Positions 42,386 through 51,532 of a DNA stretch of 64,000 bases are shown piece after piece (position 1 is the first letter of the stretch; each line of letters begins with the position of its first letter). The notes beneath the pieces were generated by a model. The model saw only the letters and a list, made by a program, of their open reading frames with translations, had not been told where the DNA came from and did no database searches. Made by a program: the position numbers and the translations under genes. Source of the DNA: AAA044-D11 sp009705075 (GTDB taxonomy: Bacteria; Actinomycetota; Actinomycetes; Nanopelagicales; Nanopelagicaceae); the NCBI GenBank assembly GCA_965268675.1, contig OZ254179.1:1116001-1180000 (forward strand), written 5' to 3'.

Positions 42386-43723
42386 TTACTGACGGGAAAT
42401 TATGCGCGCGTCAGGATTTGGAACTGCTGCACTTTCTAATTCTGCTCCTGCAACTACTGGCAGATAACTTAAGCCGACCCGCTCTTTAAAGATAATTCCG
42501 CCATATATCTGACTGCTTGCCGTACTAAAACTAGCCCGCAGAACTCCGTTCTTTGGATGCCAAAGCGCCCATTCTTCGCCATCAGTACTTCGAATTGTCT
42601 TGCTATAGAGCTTTCGATTCTTATCGACCCATTGAACGTCGACCTCAATATTCTTACCTTGGAAAACGACGTCAGGATTTAATCCACCGAGGTGCAATGA
42701 GACATCTTTAAACTCTGCTACCGAGGTAGACCACGCGAATTCAGTACCTCCATTAATAGTACGAGAGCTCTTAACGGCAGCAACTATTGGCCGATCTGCC
42801 GTGAGTACCAACGAAAAATTACGGGCTTGGAGTACTGGGTTGAACTGCACATCGAGAACTTTTCCAGCATTAACGCTTATGTTATCTAGCCCAATAGGAA
42901 TGAAACTTCCATCACTTGAAACTATTTTGGCACGAACATTTGCATCGACTTTGCCAGGAACCAAAATCCGCAAGGTTTGTGTAGCTTTCTTGTCAACCAG
43001 TTTTACATTGCTAATTGCAGGTATCACAACGCGATTAGAAGGATCAGCACCCTGAGATACAAAATCAGCGCCGAGCGAGGAGATTCCTCGCTCCCTCTGA
43101 TCATGCACAAAAGTTGTTACTCGACCGGAGCGAGTAATTGAATGAATGACAATCGAATCCTCCCCCGGCGCCAAAGAGTCGAGATAAATTCGCTTGCTTG
43201 AGTTTCTATTTATTCGCTTTGATATAACCGATGAGACTGAACTCGATGTGTAAACAATTAGATCAACCACCGAAGTACTCAGTCCACTATTGATAATTTC
43301 GATTGATGCCCGGCTAGATACGGTGCCAGAGCCTCCAACAAACCATTGATCTCCGCTACTTATGGAGCAAACAACAGTGGCAAGTGAGGCAGATTTAGAT
43401 CGAGTTACATTTATAGAACTCTCAAAATTCCCATCAACCAAGAGTGGTAGCGATGATAGGTAGAAGCTGGTCTTCGCTCTTGCTAATTTATTATTTTTCG
43501 TTGGAATTTGTCGGACCAGAATTTTAGATGACGGTAGAACTGATGTTGATGTGCCATTGCTTAAATTAGCCGGGCATACTGTCGCTGGATATGACTTAAC
43601 TTTGGTTACCCCAGAATTATCTGGATTAATAACAATTGTCGAAACAATACTTAGGGCAAAAATAGAGAGCGCTGCAAAAATCTTGGTGTTTATTTCATCG
43701 ATCCACTTTAGGTTTTTATTCAT
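42386..43723 (-). CDS. DUF5719 family secreted/membrane-anchored protein
   Basis: A 445 aa protein with one N-terminal membrane helix at about residues 14-32 (IFAALSIFALSIVSTIVI) and a long extracellular beta-rich part without recognised catalytic residues, rich in Ser, Val and Asn. Repeated beta-sandwich-like stretches (IEIINSGLSTSVVDLIVYTSS, KTRILVPG-like strands) suggest several Ig-like modules. It is the regular partner of the large GT2 protein upstream, with which it overlaps by 4 nt (ATGA), so a joint role in building or displaying a surface glycan is likely. Confidence 0.78.
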   Translation of the reverse strand: MNKNLKWIDEINTKIFAALSIFALSIVSTIVINPDNSGVTKVKSYPATVCPANLSNGTSTSVLPSSKILVRQIPTKNNKLARAKTSFYLSSLPLLVDGNFESSINVTRSKSASLATVVCSISSGDQWFVGGSGTVSSRASIEIINSGLSTSVVDLIVYTSSSVSSVISKRINRNSSKRIYLDSLAPGEDSIVIHSITRSGRVTTFVHDQRERGISSLGADFVSQGADPSNRVVIPAISNVKLVDKKATQTLRILVPGKVDANVRAKIVSSDGSFIPIGLDNISVNAGKVLDVQFNPVLQARNFSLVLTADRPIVAAVKSSRTINGGTEFAWSTSVAEFKDVSLHLGGLNPDVVFQGKNIEVDVQWVDKNRKLYSKTIRSTDGEEWALWHPKNGVLRASFSTASSQIYGGIIFKERVGLSYLPVVAGAELESAAVPNPDARIISRQ

Positions 43724-46700
43724 GCGAGCTCCTCGATTGGAACTTCGCGACGGCGGCGACCTGCGGGTAGCGAGAGAACTATCACTGATAGCAACGCCAA
43801 TAACTGGATAGAAATCAGGGCTCTGCGTTTAGTTCCATCGTGCAAAAGTGTGAAGGGTCCGGAATCTGAAACTTCAAAGGTTGGTAGGCCAATTGCAGAT
43901 TCTTGGACTTTTATCTGATTTCCATTAACTATTAACTTCCAGCCATCATCAAATTTTTCAGCGAGAGTTACGGTTCCAGGAGTTTGCAGATCACCCCAAG
44001 CGCCAACTTTGGCAGAATTCAAAATTGTGGTCGCGCCAGTTACATCTAGAACTGAGATTCGAGACTTGCTACCACTGACTTGCCAAATGATTCCTGCAGT
44101 CGTTGATGAACTTCGGGTGAAGCCACCAATTCCATCTATCGTACGGACGAGAGCTTGATCAACAGGATTTTTTAAGTATAAGTATTGAATTCCATAAGCG
44201 CCGAGTATTTTACTAGATGTGAGCCCAGACCCACTTATCAATTCAGTTACTGCGTTCTTGATGATTGCTGGAGTTGAGATCGCAACATCAGCATCACCAA
44301 TTTCCAAATCCGAACCCCTAGTGATGAAGTAATTTATTTGATCTTGCGTTCTACCGATTACTAAAGTCTTTGGTCTATTCGGTGTATCACTTAGAGATGC
44401 GATAAATGGTGGGACTACCTCACTCTTTCCGCCAGTAACCAAAGAATTTGCCCCGCCGGTCAAAGCCCAGGTAGTTGTTGCGATAATCGAGAGCGCTGCG
44501 ACAAATACGGTAACGACAGAAAGCAAGTGTCCGACGCCAATCTGCGAAATTCTTAGGTTTGGAATTAATTCGCTCGCAATTTTAAGAGTAGGAATCAAAA
44601 TTAAAATCTCGGCAAAGAGAACTACCGTTCCGTTCCAAACTCCACCAATACTGCCATGTCCATTAATTTGAATTTGAGAAAGGATCACTGCCAGAGAGAG
44701 CAGAAGTAAAGCGGATGCAGTTTCTACCTGATATTTATTAGTTAGCGCAATCGCAAGTAAAAAGATTGTGAATGGCGCAAAGATCCAAATCGGAACTCCA
44801 GAAATACCGCCAGGGTTAAAGAGCAAAGCGCTAAAGGCTGAACCACCTGAAAGTGGTAGCCCGGGATCTAAGAAAATTTGAGTTGGATGCAAAATTATCG
44901 AAGTTGACCAAGGTGCGTTGAGAAGTCCAGGAATTAGAAGAAGCGCAAGCGCTCTCTTCATGCGGATAAGCCTTACGTTATTGAGAGCGCTATTGAGAGA
45001 GCTACTGAGAGCTTTGCGGTCAAAGAAAATAGTAAGAGAGATAAATAAAAATGTGACGGTCCAAACAATAAGAAAAATTGGAGAAAAAGCCGAAATAAAA
45101 GCTGCCAGCAAGGAGAGCCCATAAACCTTGCGCCAAGTTAATTCTTCAAACTTCCTAGACTTGGGAAGAACACTTAAAAAACCTGGGGCAAGAAGAGATA
45201 TGACTAATGTGCCGAGCCGTCCTTGGTTGATGCTGTTCCAAATGACCGGTGACATGGCATAGAGGGCTCCGCCAATTACAGAAATTTGCACTGTAAGTCC
45301 TACTCGCCTGGCGCTTCGATACATGGCAAAGAAGGCCAACGGTGGAACAAGTAACGAGAAGATTGTAAGAAAAAGCCAAACTTTTCCAAAGGTTATTCCA
45401 GAAGCCACGGCCAAAATCGCAACCCAAGGTGGAGTAGATGCGGCTGAACCTAATCCAACTAGGTGCCAGGACTCTGTGTACTTTGCGAAGAGATCGGCAG
45501 CGCCGCTGGGAGCAATAGCCAAAGCTCCGCCACTAATACTTCCAAATCTATTTCTAGAAGCGATCAAGGAAATAAGGAAAGTTGTGAATACTCCAATTAA
45601 AAGTGGATGACTTCGAATCCTCTGCCAATTAGATTTACTTGATTTAGAAACCATATTTGCAAGGTCTTGATCATCAAAACTCTCGTCTATTACTCCAATA
45701 TCGGCATATGACATTGGATCATTAGAATTTGACCCATCGTCTTCCTCTGCCTTTATAAATTTTCGAATTGAATTACTAGCCTGCTCTAGCGCAAGGCGAA
45801 TCTGGCTGCCGGGTGGTGGGATAAATTCTCTAATAATTCGTGGTGAGAGCAAACGTTTCTGTTTTCGCAGCCTTCTAGCAACTATCAAATCTCCTGGTTT
45901 AATTATTAGGAGTCCGACTGCTGCAATTTCATCAGCCGCATATCCAGGAAGTTTGGCTATTAAGTATCCAATGGCCCTAATAGCAGCGCTTCCAACTATT
46001 TGAATTGATATCCAAGGCAGCAACCACCAAGAAGCATTTGCAAGCAAGACATATGCAGCATTCTTGCGATCTAGAAGTCTTGGTCGATGCAAAAATGCTT
46101 CTTCAACATCAACGCTTCGGCGCTCTGAAGCTGATGCTTCAGCGTGGTAGACCAGAGCTTCAGGCGCCGTCATGACCGAGAAACCCGCAACTCTTGCTCG
46201 CCAACCCAAATCTACGTCATCTCTAAATAGTGCAAGATTTGGATCAAGTCCGCCCAAATCTTCAAATATCTTGCGCCTTGCCAACATCGCCGCAGTACTT
46301 ACTGCCATGACCTCTGTTGGTTTATCAAATTGTCCTTGATCTTGCTCTCGAGGTTCGAGTCCGGTCCAACGTGCACCATTTACTGCAATGCTGATTCCAA
46401 CTTCTAATAAATGTTGGCGGTCATACCAGCCACGTAACTTAGGTCCTACAAATGCAACTTGTGGTTTATCGATTAGACCTCCGATTAACAATTCGAGAGC
46501 GTTTTTGGCAGGCGCACAATCATCGTGAAGGATCCAGATTAATTCTTCTTGATCGCCTTGCTTTAACCTCTTTGCTGAACCGAGGGCGAGCGCAATTGCA
46601 TCTCCAAACCCGGCATCTTGATCGGTCCTGATAACGGTTAATCCCGAATTAGTAAGCATCAATACCGAGTTATCGGTAGAACCGGTATCGACAGCAATCA

Positions 46701-46809
46701 TGCGATCCATCGGCCGAGTTTGCGAAGATAGCGCTGCAATTAATTCAGGCAGCCAGGTTGCACCATTATGCGAAACTAGAATTGCGGTTACGAAAAAATT
46801 GTCAGCCAC
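43720..46809 (-). CDS. Large membrane glycosyltransferase (GT2 domain plus multi-helix region)
   Basis: The 1029 aa protein begins with a GT2 domain (about residues 1-250): VTAILVSHNGATWLPELI, the nucleotide-binding AVDTGSTDNS, the DXD-type WILHDDCAP and FRDDVDLGWRARVAGF. Membrane helices start near residue 255, then a charged cytoplasmic stretch (about 310-400) and roughly a dozen more helices from 405 to 1020, interrupted by an extracellular beta-rich segment of about 150 residues before the last helix and a basic C terminus (RRRREVPIEELA). The architecture suggests a polyprenyl-phosphate sugar or polysaccharide exporter-type enzyme for cell-wall glycan. Start GTG 46809 with AAGGAT upstream. 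The precise substrate is unknown. Confidence 0.85.
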   Translation of the reverse strand: MADNFFVTAILVSHNGATWLPELIAALSSQTRPMDRMIAVDTGSTDNSVLMLTNSGLTVIRTDQDAGFGDAIALALGSAKRLKQGDQEELIWILHDDCAPAKNALELLIGGLIDKPQVAFVGPKLRGWYDRQHLLEVGISIAVNGARWTGLEPREQDQGQFDKPTEVMAVSTAAMLARRKIFEDLGGLDPNLALFRDDVDLGWRARVAGFSVMTAPEALVYHAEASASERRSVDVEEAFLHRPRLLDRKNAAYVLLANASWWLLPWISIQIVGSAAIRAIGYLIAKLPGYAADEIAAVGLLIIKPGDLIVARRLRKQKRLLSPRIIREFIPPPGSQIRLALEQASNSIRKFIKAEEDDGSNSNDPMSYADIGVIDESFDDQDLANMVSKSSKSNWQRIRSHPLLIGVFTTFLISLIASRNRFGSISGGALAIAPSGAADLFAKYTESWHLVGLGSAASTPPWVAILAVASGITFGKVWLFLTIFSLLVPPLAFFAMYRSARRVGLTVQISVIGGALYAMSPVIWNSINQGRLGTLVISLLAPGFLSVLPKSRKFEELTWRKVYGLSLLAAFISAFSPIFLIVWTVTFLFISLTIFFDRKALSSSLNSALNNVRLIRMKRALALLLIPGLLNAPWSTSIILHPTQIFLDPGLPLSGGSAFSALLFNPGGISGVPIWIFAPFTIFLLAIALTNKYQVETASALLLLSLAVILSQIQINGHGSIGGVWNGTVVLFAEILILIPTLKIASELIPNLRISQIGVGHLLSVVTVFVAALSIIATTTWALTGGANSLVTGGKSEVVPPFIASLSDTPNRPKTLVIGRTQDQINYFITRGSDLEIGDADVAISTPAIIKNAVTELISGSGLTSSKILGAYGIQYLYLKNPVDQALVRTIDGIGGFTRSSSTTAGIIWQVSGSKSRISVLDVTGATTILNSAKVGAWGDLQTPGTVTLAEKFDDGWKLIVNGNQIKVQESAIGLPTFEVSDSGPFTLLHDGTKRRALISIQLLALLSVIVLSLPAGRRRREVPIEELA

Positions 46810-46855
46810 GGGTTAATCCTTGACTAAAATTCTTAAAATAGCGAAGAGAGCTGAA

Positions 46856-47137
46856 TTAAGCAGAACGGCGCTTTAGGCGACGACGCTCACGCTCGGAGAG
46901 GCCTCCCCAAATACCAAAACGCTCATCATGGGCGAGCGCATATTCCAAGCACTCCCCACGAACATCGCAAGATAAGCAGACGCGCTTAGCCTCTCGAGTA
47001 GAACCACCCTTTTCAGGGAAAAATGCTTCAGGATCGGTCTGAGCGCATAGAGCGCGCTCCTGCCAGGAAAGTTCGATGCCGTCACTATTGATTACGCCCT
47101 CTATTGCTACTTGTTGAATCTGGCGTGGATCGCTCAT
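46856..47137 (-). CDS. whiB2: WhiB family [4Fe-4S] transcriptional regulator, WhiB2/WhmD-type
   Basis: Iron-sulfur regulator linked to septation in actinobacteria. The 93 aa protein has cluster cysteines C31, C54, C57 and C63 (LCAQTDPEAFFPEKGGSTREA then VCLSCDVRGEC), the GIWGG turn at 75-79 and basic tail ERERRRLKRRSA. WhiB2 is essential for division in mycobacteria. ATG 47137 has AAGGAG at spacing 8. A 14-bp perfect palindrome lies 57-70 nt upstream (see 47184). Downstream come GT2 and DUF5719. Confidence 0.95.
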   Translation of the reverse strand: MSDPRQIQQVAIEGVINSDGIELSWQERALCAQTDPEAFFPEKGGSTREAKRVCLSCDVRGECLEYALAHDERFGIWGGLSERERRRLKRRSA

Positions 47138-47183
47138 ACGGGTACTCCTTCAAACTTTAAAGCCGCCCGGGTAGGACGGGGTT

Positions 47184-47207
47184 ACTGAGAGAATTACACG
47201 CGTGTAA
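47184..47207. promoter_or_regulatory. Palindromic operator candidate upstream of whiB2
   Basis: ACTGAG at 47184-47189 followed by TTACACGCGTGTAA (47194-47207), a perfect 14-bp palindrome. A close relative of its left part (ACTGAG plus TACACGCG) lies upstream of uraA at 50821, and half-sites occur upstream of whiB1. The binding protein is unknown. Confidence 0.55.
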
Positions 47208-47315
47208 CTCGATTAAGTCAAGCCAAAGTCTGACTTATTTACGCTCAAAATTAATAATTTTTAGAAATATGGTGAATATTTCCCCATTTACAGGCAATTT
47301 TTTGTGAATACGAAA

Positions 47316-48275
47316 TTAGAAGCCGAAATAATTTCCCTCTGCAATTACATGACCTGGGACTTTGAAGTCAGCGGCCACAAAACAATTAACCAGCTTTGCC
47401 CCGTCACCTACCTCTGCCCCGTCACCGATAACACAGCTGTTGATCTCGGCTTCGGCCCCAATCTTCGACTTTCTTCCAATCACTGAACCTCCAGAAACAA
47501 TTGCACCAGAGTCGATTACTGATCCTTCCAGCGCCAAGAAATCTTTCTTCATTCCAAAGACAATATCTTTCGAAGCCTTGAGTAAAGCGGTTGGCGTCCC
47601 AATATCTAACCAATAAGAAGTATCAACAAATCCAAATACTTTTGCGCCAGCCTCAAGGAGTTGAGGGAAAGTTTCGCGCTCGACACTAACAACTTTGCCG
47701 AAAGGAATTTTCTCAATGATTTCTCTATTGAAAATATAACATCCGGCATTAACGATATTTGTAGGTGGATTTTCCATCTTCTCATTGAAGGCAGAAACTC
47801 GCCCAGAGCCATCTAATTCAACTGCACCAAATGCTCGGGCATCTTCAACTTGAGTTAAAAAGAGCGTTACATCTGCACTTTTGGCTTCATGGAAATTGAA
47901 TTGGCCGACCAGATCATGGCCACTAATTACATCGCCATTAAAAATCGCTATTGGCCCAGTTCCAGAAAGAAATTGTGCGGCATTACTGATTGCACCGCCG
48001 GTTCCTAGTGCAACTTCTTCCACGGCATATTTAATTGAAATTCCGAAGTTTGCACCATCACCAAAGTAAGGCTCAAATAACTCTGCTTTAAAAGAAGTCG
48101 CTAGAACAATCTCCGAGATTCCAGCTTCTCGCGCCTTTCGTATCTGGTGCTCTGTAAATGGAACGCCAGCAACTTGAAGCATCGGTTTTGGAGTGTTATT
48201 AGTAAGTGGCGCAAGCCTTGTTCCTCGGCCACCTACTAAGAGAATTGCACTTCTGCTCGGCAAACTATTCGGCAA
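47316..48275 (-). CDS. Sugar-1-phosphate nucleotidyltransferase with C-terminal hexapeptide repeats
   Basis: Activates a sugar 1-phosphate with an NTP; in Actinobacteria this branch is usually a mannose-1-phosphate guanylyltransferase. Core motifs are AILLVGGRGTRLAPLTNNTPKPML, IAIFNGDVISG and DTSYWLDIGTP, followed by a left-handed beta-helix repeat (SVIDSGAIVSGGSVIGRKSKIG). About 319 aa with TTG 48275. The start is uncertain: four in-frame TTG codons (48296, 48287, 48275, 48263) lie in a 12-bp tandem repeat straddling the preceding gene end, and none has a ribosome binding site. With manB it forms a GDP-mannose type route for the GT2 enzyme. Confidence 0.85.
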   Translation of the reverse strand: MPNSLPSRSAILLVGGRGTRLAPLTNNTPKPMLQVAGVPFTEHQIRKAREAGISEIVLATSFKAELFEPYFGDGANFGISIKYAVEEVALGTGGAISNAAQFLSGTGPIAIFNGDVISGHDLVGQFNFHEAKSADVTLFLTQVEDARAFGAVELDGSGRVSAFNEKMENPPTNIVNAGCYIFNREIIEKIPFGKVVSVERETFPQLLEAGAKVFGFVDTSYWLDIGTPTALLKASKDIVFGMKKDFLALEGSVIDSGAIVSGGSVIGRKSKIGAEAEINSCVIGDGAEVGDGAKLVNCFVAADFKVPGHVIAEGNYFGF

Positions 48276-48290
48276 ACTATTCGGCAAATT
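48258..48290. repeat. 12-bp tandem repeat at the junction of two genes
   Basis: CGGCAAACTATT occurs twice in full with a degenerate third copy (CGGCAAATT). On the minus strand each unit contains GAATAG, so it duplicates the stop codon of the oxidoreductase gene and encodes LPNSLP repeats at the start of the nucleotidyltransferase gene. Confidence 0.85.
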
Positions 48291-49272
48291 TCTCAAACTT
48301 TAAGCCGATTTGATCTGCAATTTCGGTAATTGTTCCCATAATGGAAAGGATTTCAGAGTGCGGAAGCATTGGAGATTCCTTCTCACCAGCGCGGAAGCAA
48401 CGAGCAAATTCAACGGCTTCTTCACGAAGCCCATGGCCCACATAACGCTTATCTGAGCCAGCAACTACTTCATCCTTGAAATTAATTACCCGCCAAGTAG
48501 TTGGGTTATAGAAAGTACGATCAATCTCGAGTCGGGCATCACTTCCAATAATTACCGCGCGGTTTGGAGTTGCCGCCAAATTTGTCATATTAAGGAGCGC
48601 CTGGGCTCCTGATGCATACTCCAAGATGACTGAAGTCTGACCATCAACTTCAGTAAATGCTTTTGTGCTTCGCGCAGTTACGCGAGATGGCGTTCCTAGA
48701 ACCATTGAGGCGAAAGAAACAGGATAAATACCTAAGTCATAAAGAGCGCCGCCGCCAAGCATCGGATCAAAGAGTCGGAAATTTGGATCCTTCTTAAACC
48801 ATTGTCCGTGATCTGCGCGAACAGAGATAATTTCGCCAAGAATTCCAGATTTAATTACTTCGCGAATTTGAATCATATGAGGCAGGTAGCGGGCCCACAT
48901 TGCCTCCATTAACAACAAATTCTTTTCGTGGGCGGTATCAATCATCTTTTTAGTCTCGTCATAACTCATTGCAAATGGCTTCTCACAAAGAACTGGCTTG
49001 CCGGCATTTAGCGCCATCAAGGTATCTCGCATATGCATTGGGTGATGTGTTGCAACGTAAATACCATCGACATCTGGGTCATTTACTAATTTTTGATATG
49101 AATCATGGCGGTTAGGAATTGCAAACTTATCTGCAAAATAGTCGGCCTTGACTTGGGTTCTAGAACCTACAGCCACTACTCGATGATCTTCGAGTCGCAA
49201 TACATCTCTCGTGAACTGCTCCGCGATACCACCAGCTCCTAAAATTCCCCAACGAAATGGCGTTACTGACAT
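48277..49272 (-). CDS. Gfo/Idh/MocA family oxidoreductase
   Basis: NAD(P)-dependent sugar or inositol-type dehydrogenase. N-terminal Rossmann motif is WGILGAGGIAEQFTRD; the catalytic CEKPFAMS (consensus EKP) is present, and the C-terminal domain shows GGGALYDLGIYPVSFAS. I use ATG 49272 (331 aa) because GGGGAG stands 5 nt before it; the earlier TTG 49284 lies upstream of that site. Substrate unknown. Confidence 0.9.
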   Translation of the reverse strand: MSVTPFRWGILGAGGIAEQFTRDVLRLEDHRVVAVGSRTQVKADYFADKFAIPNRHDSYQKLVNDPDVDGIYVATHHPMHMRDTLMALNAGKPVLCEKPFAMSYDETKKMIDTAHEKNLLLMEAMWARYLPHMIQIREVIKSGILGEIISVRADHGQWFKKDPNFRLFDPMLGGGALYDLGIYPVSFASMVLGTPSRVTARSTKAFTEVDGQTSVILEYASGAQALLNMTNLAATPNRAVIIGSDARLEIDRTFYNPTTWRVINFKDEVVAGSDKRYVGHGLREEAVEFARCFRAGEKESPMLPHSEILSIMGTITEIADQIGLKFEKFAE

Positions 49273-49408
49273 TCGACTCCCCAATCATGTGTGATTATTT
49301 AAAATATAAATCTGATACGAGTCTAATAGCAGTAAGCCCAAATTTATAGAGCCCTTGATTGGGCGTTATTGGGGAATTCAAAGGCAATTTAATTGAATTG
49401 AATAATAA

Positions 49409-49450
49409 AAAATCGGGCCTTGGACAGCGATACGCCCAAAGCCCGATTTT
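49409..49450 (-). terminator. Rho-independent terminator downstream of uraA
   Basis: The 15-nt arms at 49409-49423 and 49436-49450 pair fully except for one G-U. On the minus strand the stem ends in GCCCGATTTTTT, a run of U. It follows the uraA stop by about 15 nt. Confidence 0.85.
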
Positions 49451-49465
49451 CGTTGGTACTAGAGG

Positions 49466-50728
49466 CTATTCAGCCTTTCCAGCCGCCTTATTTAGGGCGC
49501 GTAGAACTTGGTAACCGATTACGGCAACCAAAGTTCCGTTGATAATTCCACCGAAGGAATAATCGCCACGCTTCCATGTCATGTCAGCAATGCCGATAAT
49601 CAAAGTAGTTGCTGCGATTAAGAGGTTTGTTGAGTTTCCGAAATTAACTTTATTCTCGATCCAGATCTTGGCACCAAGAACGCCGATCATTCCGTAAAGA
49701 GCAACGCCAACGCCACCAAGAACTCCAGCAGGAGTAGCGCTAAGGATTGCGCCAAACTTTGGAGAAAGTGAGAGCAAGATTGCGCCAACGCCAGCCACCC
49801 AATAAGCAGCTGTTGAGTAAATTCGAGTAGCAGCCATAACGCCGATATTTTCAGCGTAAGTAGTTGTACCAGAACCGCCGCCGACGCCCGCAAGGGTTGT
49901 TGCAACACCATCTGCGAATAGCGCATTACCCATTTGGCCATCAAGATCTTTGCCAGTCATTGCAGATACTGCCTTAACGTGTCCCACATTTTCAGCAATC
50001 AAAACAAGAACTACAGGAATAAATAGCAAGATTGCATTGGTGTCAAATGTTGGTGTTGTAAATGTTGGCATCGCAATCCACTTTGCAGCTTTAACACCAT
50101 CAAAGTTGATGTCGCCAATAAATGCGGCATATGCATATCCCACAACAATGCCACCAAAGATGCTGATGCGACCGAGGAAGCCCTTTGAGACCGCTCCGAT
50201 AAGTGCAACTGCAGCCAGTGTGATGATTGCAGTCACGGGCGCCTGCTTAAAGTTATTATTCGCAGCACCTGCAAGGTTTAGGCCAATGATCATAACAATT
50301 GAACCTGTAACAACCGGAGGCAAGAGCCAGTTAATCCAGCCAATGCCGATTGCATTAACTACTAAGCCAACTACGGCGAGAATTACACCGGTAGCTACTA
50401 CGCCACCGAGAGCTACTGCCATTCCACCGTTTGACATTGCTGCCGCAATTGGCGCAAGGAATGCAAATGATGATCCTAGATAGCTAGGTACTTTGTTCTT
50501 TGTCAGAGTAAGAAATATCAGCGTTCCAACGCCAGAGAAAAATAAAGTTGTGCTTGGTGGGAATCCAGTAATTATTGGCACCAAGAATGTGGCACCAAAC
50601 ATTGCTGCAATGTGTTGAATACCCACACCAATTGTTAATGGCCAAGCTAGGCGCTCGCCTGGCTTTACAACATCGCCATCCTTAACTTTTTTTCCATTTC
50701 CATGAAGTTTCCAAGATAAAAGCGACAT
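49466..50728 (-). CDS. uraA: Uracil/xanthine permease (NCS2 family)
   Basis: Proton-coupled nucleobase importer. The 420 aa have about 14 membrane segments. LTIGVGIQHIAAMFGATFLVPIITG is the N-terminal signature, ALFADGVATTLAGVGGGSGTTTYAENIG carries the family TM10 motif, and the substrate-site glutamate is in LIAENVGHVKAV. ATG 50728 is behind GGAAGGAAA. A 178 nt leader region with two operator-like elements lies upstream, so it seems separately regulated. A clear terminator follows. Confidence 0.94.
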   Translation of the reverse strand: MSLLSWKLHGNGKKVKDGDVVKPGERLAWPLTIGVGIQHIAAMFGATFLVPIITGFPPSTTLFFSGVGTLIFLTLTKNKVPSYLGSSFAFLAPIAAAMSNGGMAVALGGVVATGVILAVVGLVVNAIGIGWINWLLPPVVTGSIVMIIGLNLAGAANNNFKQAPVTAIITLAAVALIGAVSKGFLGRISIFGGIVVGYAYAAFIGDINFDGVKAAKWIAMPTFTTPTFDTNAILLFIPVVLVLIAENVGHVKAVSAMTGKDLDGQMGNALFADGVATTLAGVGGGSGTTTYAENIGVMAATRIYSTAAYWVAGVGAILLSLSPKFGAILSATPAGVLGGVGVALYGMIGVLGAKIWIENKVNFGNSTNLLIAATTLIIGIADMTWKRGDYSFGGIINGTLVAVIGYQVLRALNKAAGKAE

Positions 50729-50759
50729 TCACTTTCCTTCCCATTTCCTTTGTGAATCA

Positions 50760-50777
50760 CTATAGAAATCTCTATAG
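50760..50777. promoter_or_regulatory. Inverted repeat over the probable uraA promoter
   Basis: CTATAGA-N4-TCTATAG, a perfect 7+7 bp inverted repeat 32-49 nt upstream of the uraA ATG. Read on the minus strand it contains TATAGT, a plausible -10, so a bound repressor would cover it. Confidence 0.45.
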
Positions 50778-50820
50778 CCGGGGAACTTACAAAAAAATGG
50801 TAGGTCGCTACGCGGCAGTA

Positions 50821-50838
50821 ACTGAGTAACTACACGCG
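50821..50838. promoter_or_regulatory. ACTGAG-N4-TACACGCG element upstream of uraA
   Basis: ACTGAGTAACTACACGCG at 93-110 nt upstream of uraA matches the left part of the whiB2 upstream palindrome (ACTGAG, then TACACGCG). GTAACT also occurs twice in direct repeat across this site. Confidence 0.45.
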
Positions 50839-50906
50839 ATTTTGCAGGGTTAATTACCAGCTGATTTGTGTGAATTGAGCGCAATAGGCTCAGTTTGGTA
50901 TCTGGA

Positions 50907-51524
50907 TTAAAGGGTGAATGGTGGGTAATCGTCGGTTACGAGGATTGCTGCATAACCGTAAACCCGATTCCAGAATTCAATAGTTCCAAGGACAAAGTTT
51001 GCGATGCTCTCTGGATAGTTTCCAGTTGAACTAGTAATAATCCAGGCCGTAAAAGTTAAGACAAGTGCGATTAGTGCATAAACAATTCCCACTATAAAAA
51101 GTGGAATGGCGAAGATCCACTTAACTAGAGGTAGCACCCGCGAGAGTTTTGCGCCGCCTTCGATTTCAGGAAGTTCAACTTTAATATTTGGATTTGCTTC
51201 AATTGATGGATATTCGTCGGTCAATAGAAGTGCAAAAGCGGCAATGCGCGCATTTAGTTCCAACATAGATTTGTTGAACGAGAGCACATAACTTGGATAT
51301 ACCCCTCGGACTAAGAGAGCTAGAAGAGCTGGAAGAAAAAGTAAGCCACCGAATGATGCACCGGCATCCATTGATTGAGTAAATGAGGCTATGAAAACCA
51401 CGGCTGGGAAAACCAAAATGCCACGAAAGAATACTGTTTTGCGATCGCGATTTGTTAGTTGAATTTCGATAGAAGTTTCAACCTGATTTGATGCGCCTTC
51501 ATATGAAACGCTAGAACTGCTCAT
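50907..51524 (-). CDS. DUF4389 family membrane protein
   Basis: A 205 aa protein with hydrophobic segments at about residues 32-50 (FFRGILVFPAVVFIASF), 58-75, 131-165 (WIFAIPLFIVGIVYALIALV), matching DUF4389 proteins. The motif FWNRVYGYAAILVTDDYPPFTL at the C terminus is typical. Function unknown. ATG 51524 follows argG by 9 nt with AGAGG at spacing 5, so it is translated from the argG transcript. Confidence 0.85.
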   Translation of the reverse strand: MSSSSVSYEGASNQVETSIEIQLTNRDRKTVFFRGILVFPAVVFIASFTQSMDAGASFGGLLFLPALLALLVRGVYPSYVLSFNKSMLELNARIAAFALLLTDEYPSIEANPNIKVELPEIEGGAKLSRVLPLVKWIFAIPLFIVGIVYALIALVLTFTAWIITSSTGNYPESIANFVLGTIEFWNRVYGYAAILVTDDYPPFTL

Positions 51525-51532
51525 TTTTGCCT

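Noticed and set aside
47247..47262. AT-rich inverted repeat AAAATTAATAATTTT downstream of the nucleotidyltransferase gene as terminator
   Set aside because: Stem is only A-T pairs, and the position does not fit a transcript end.
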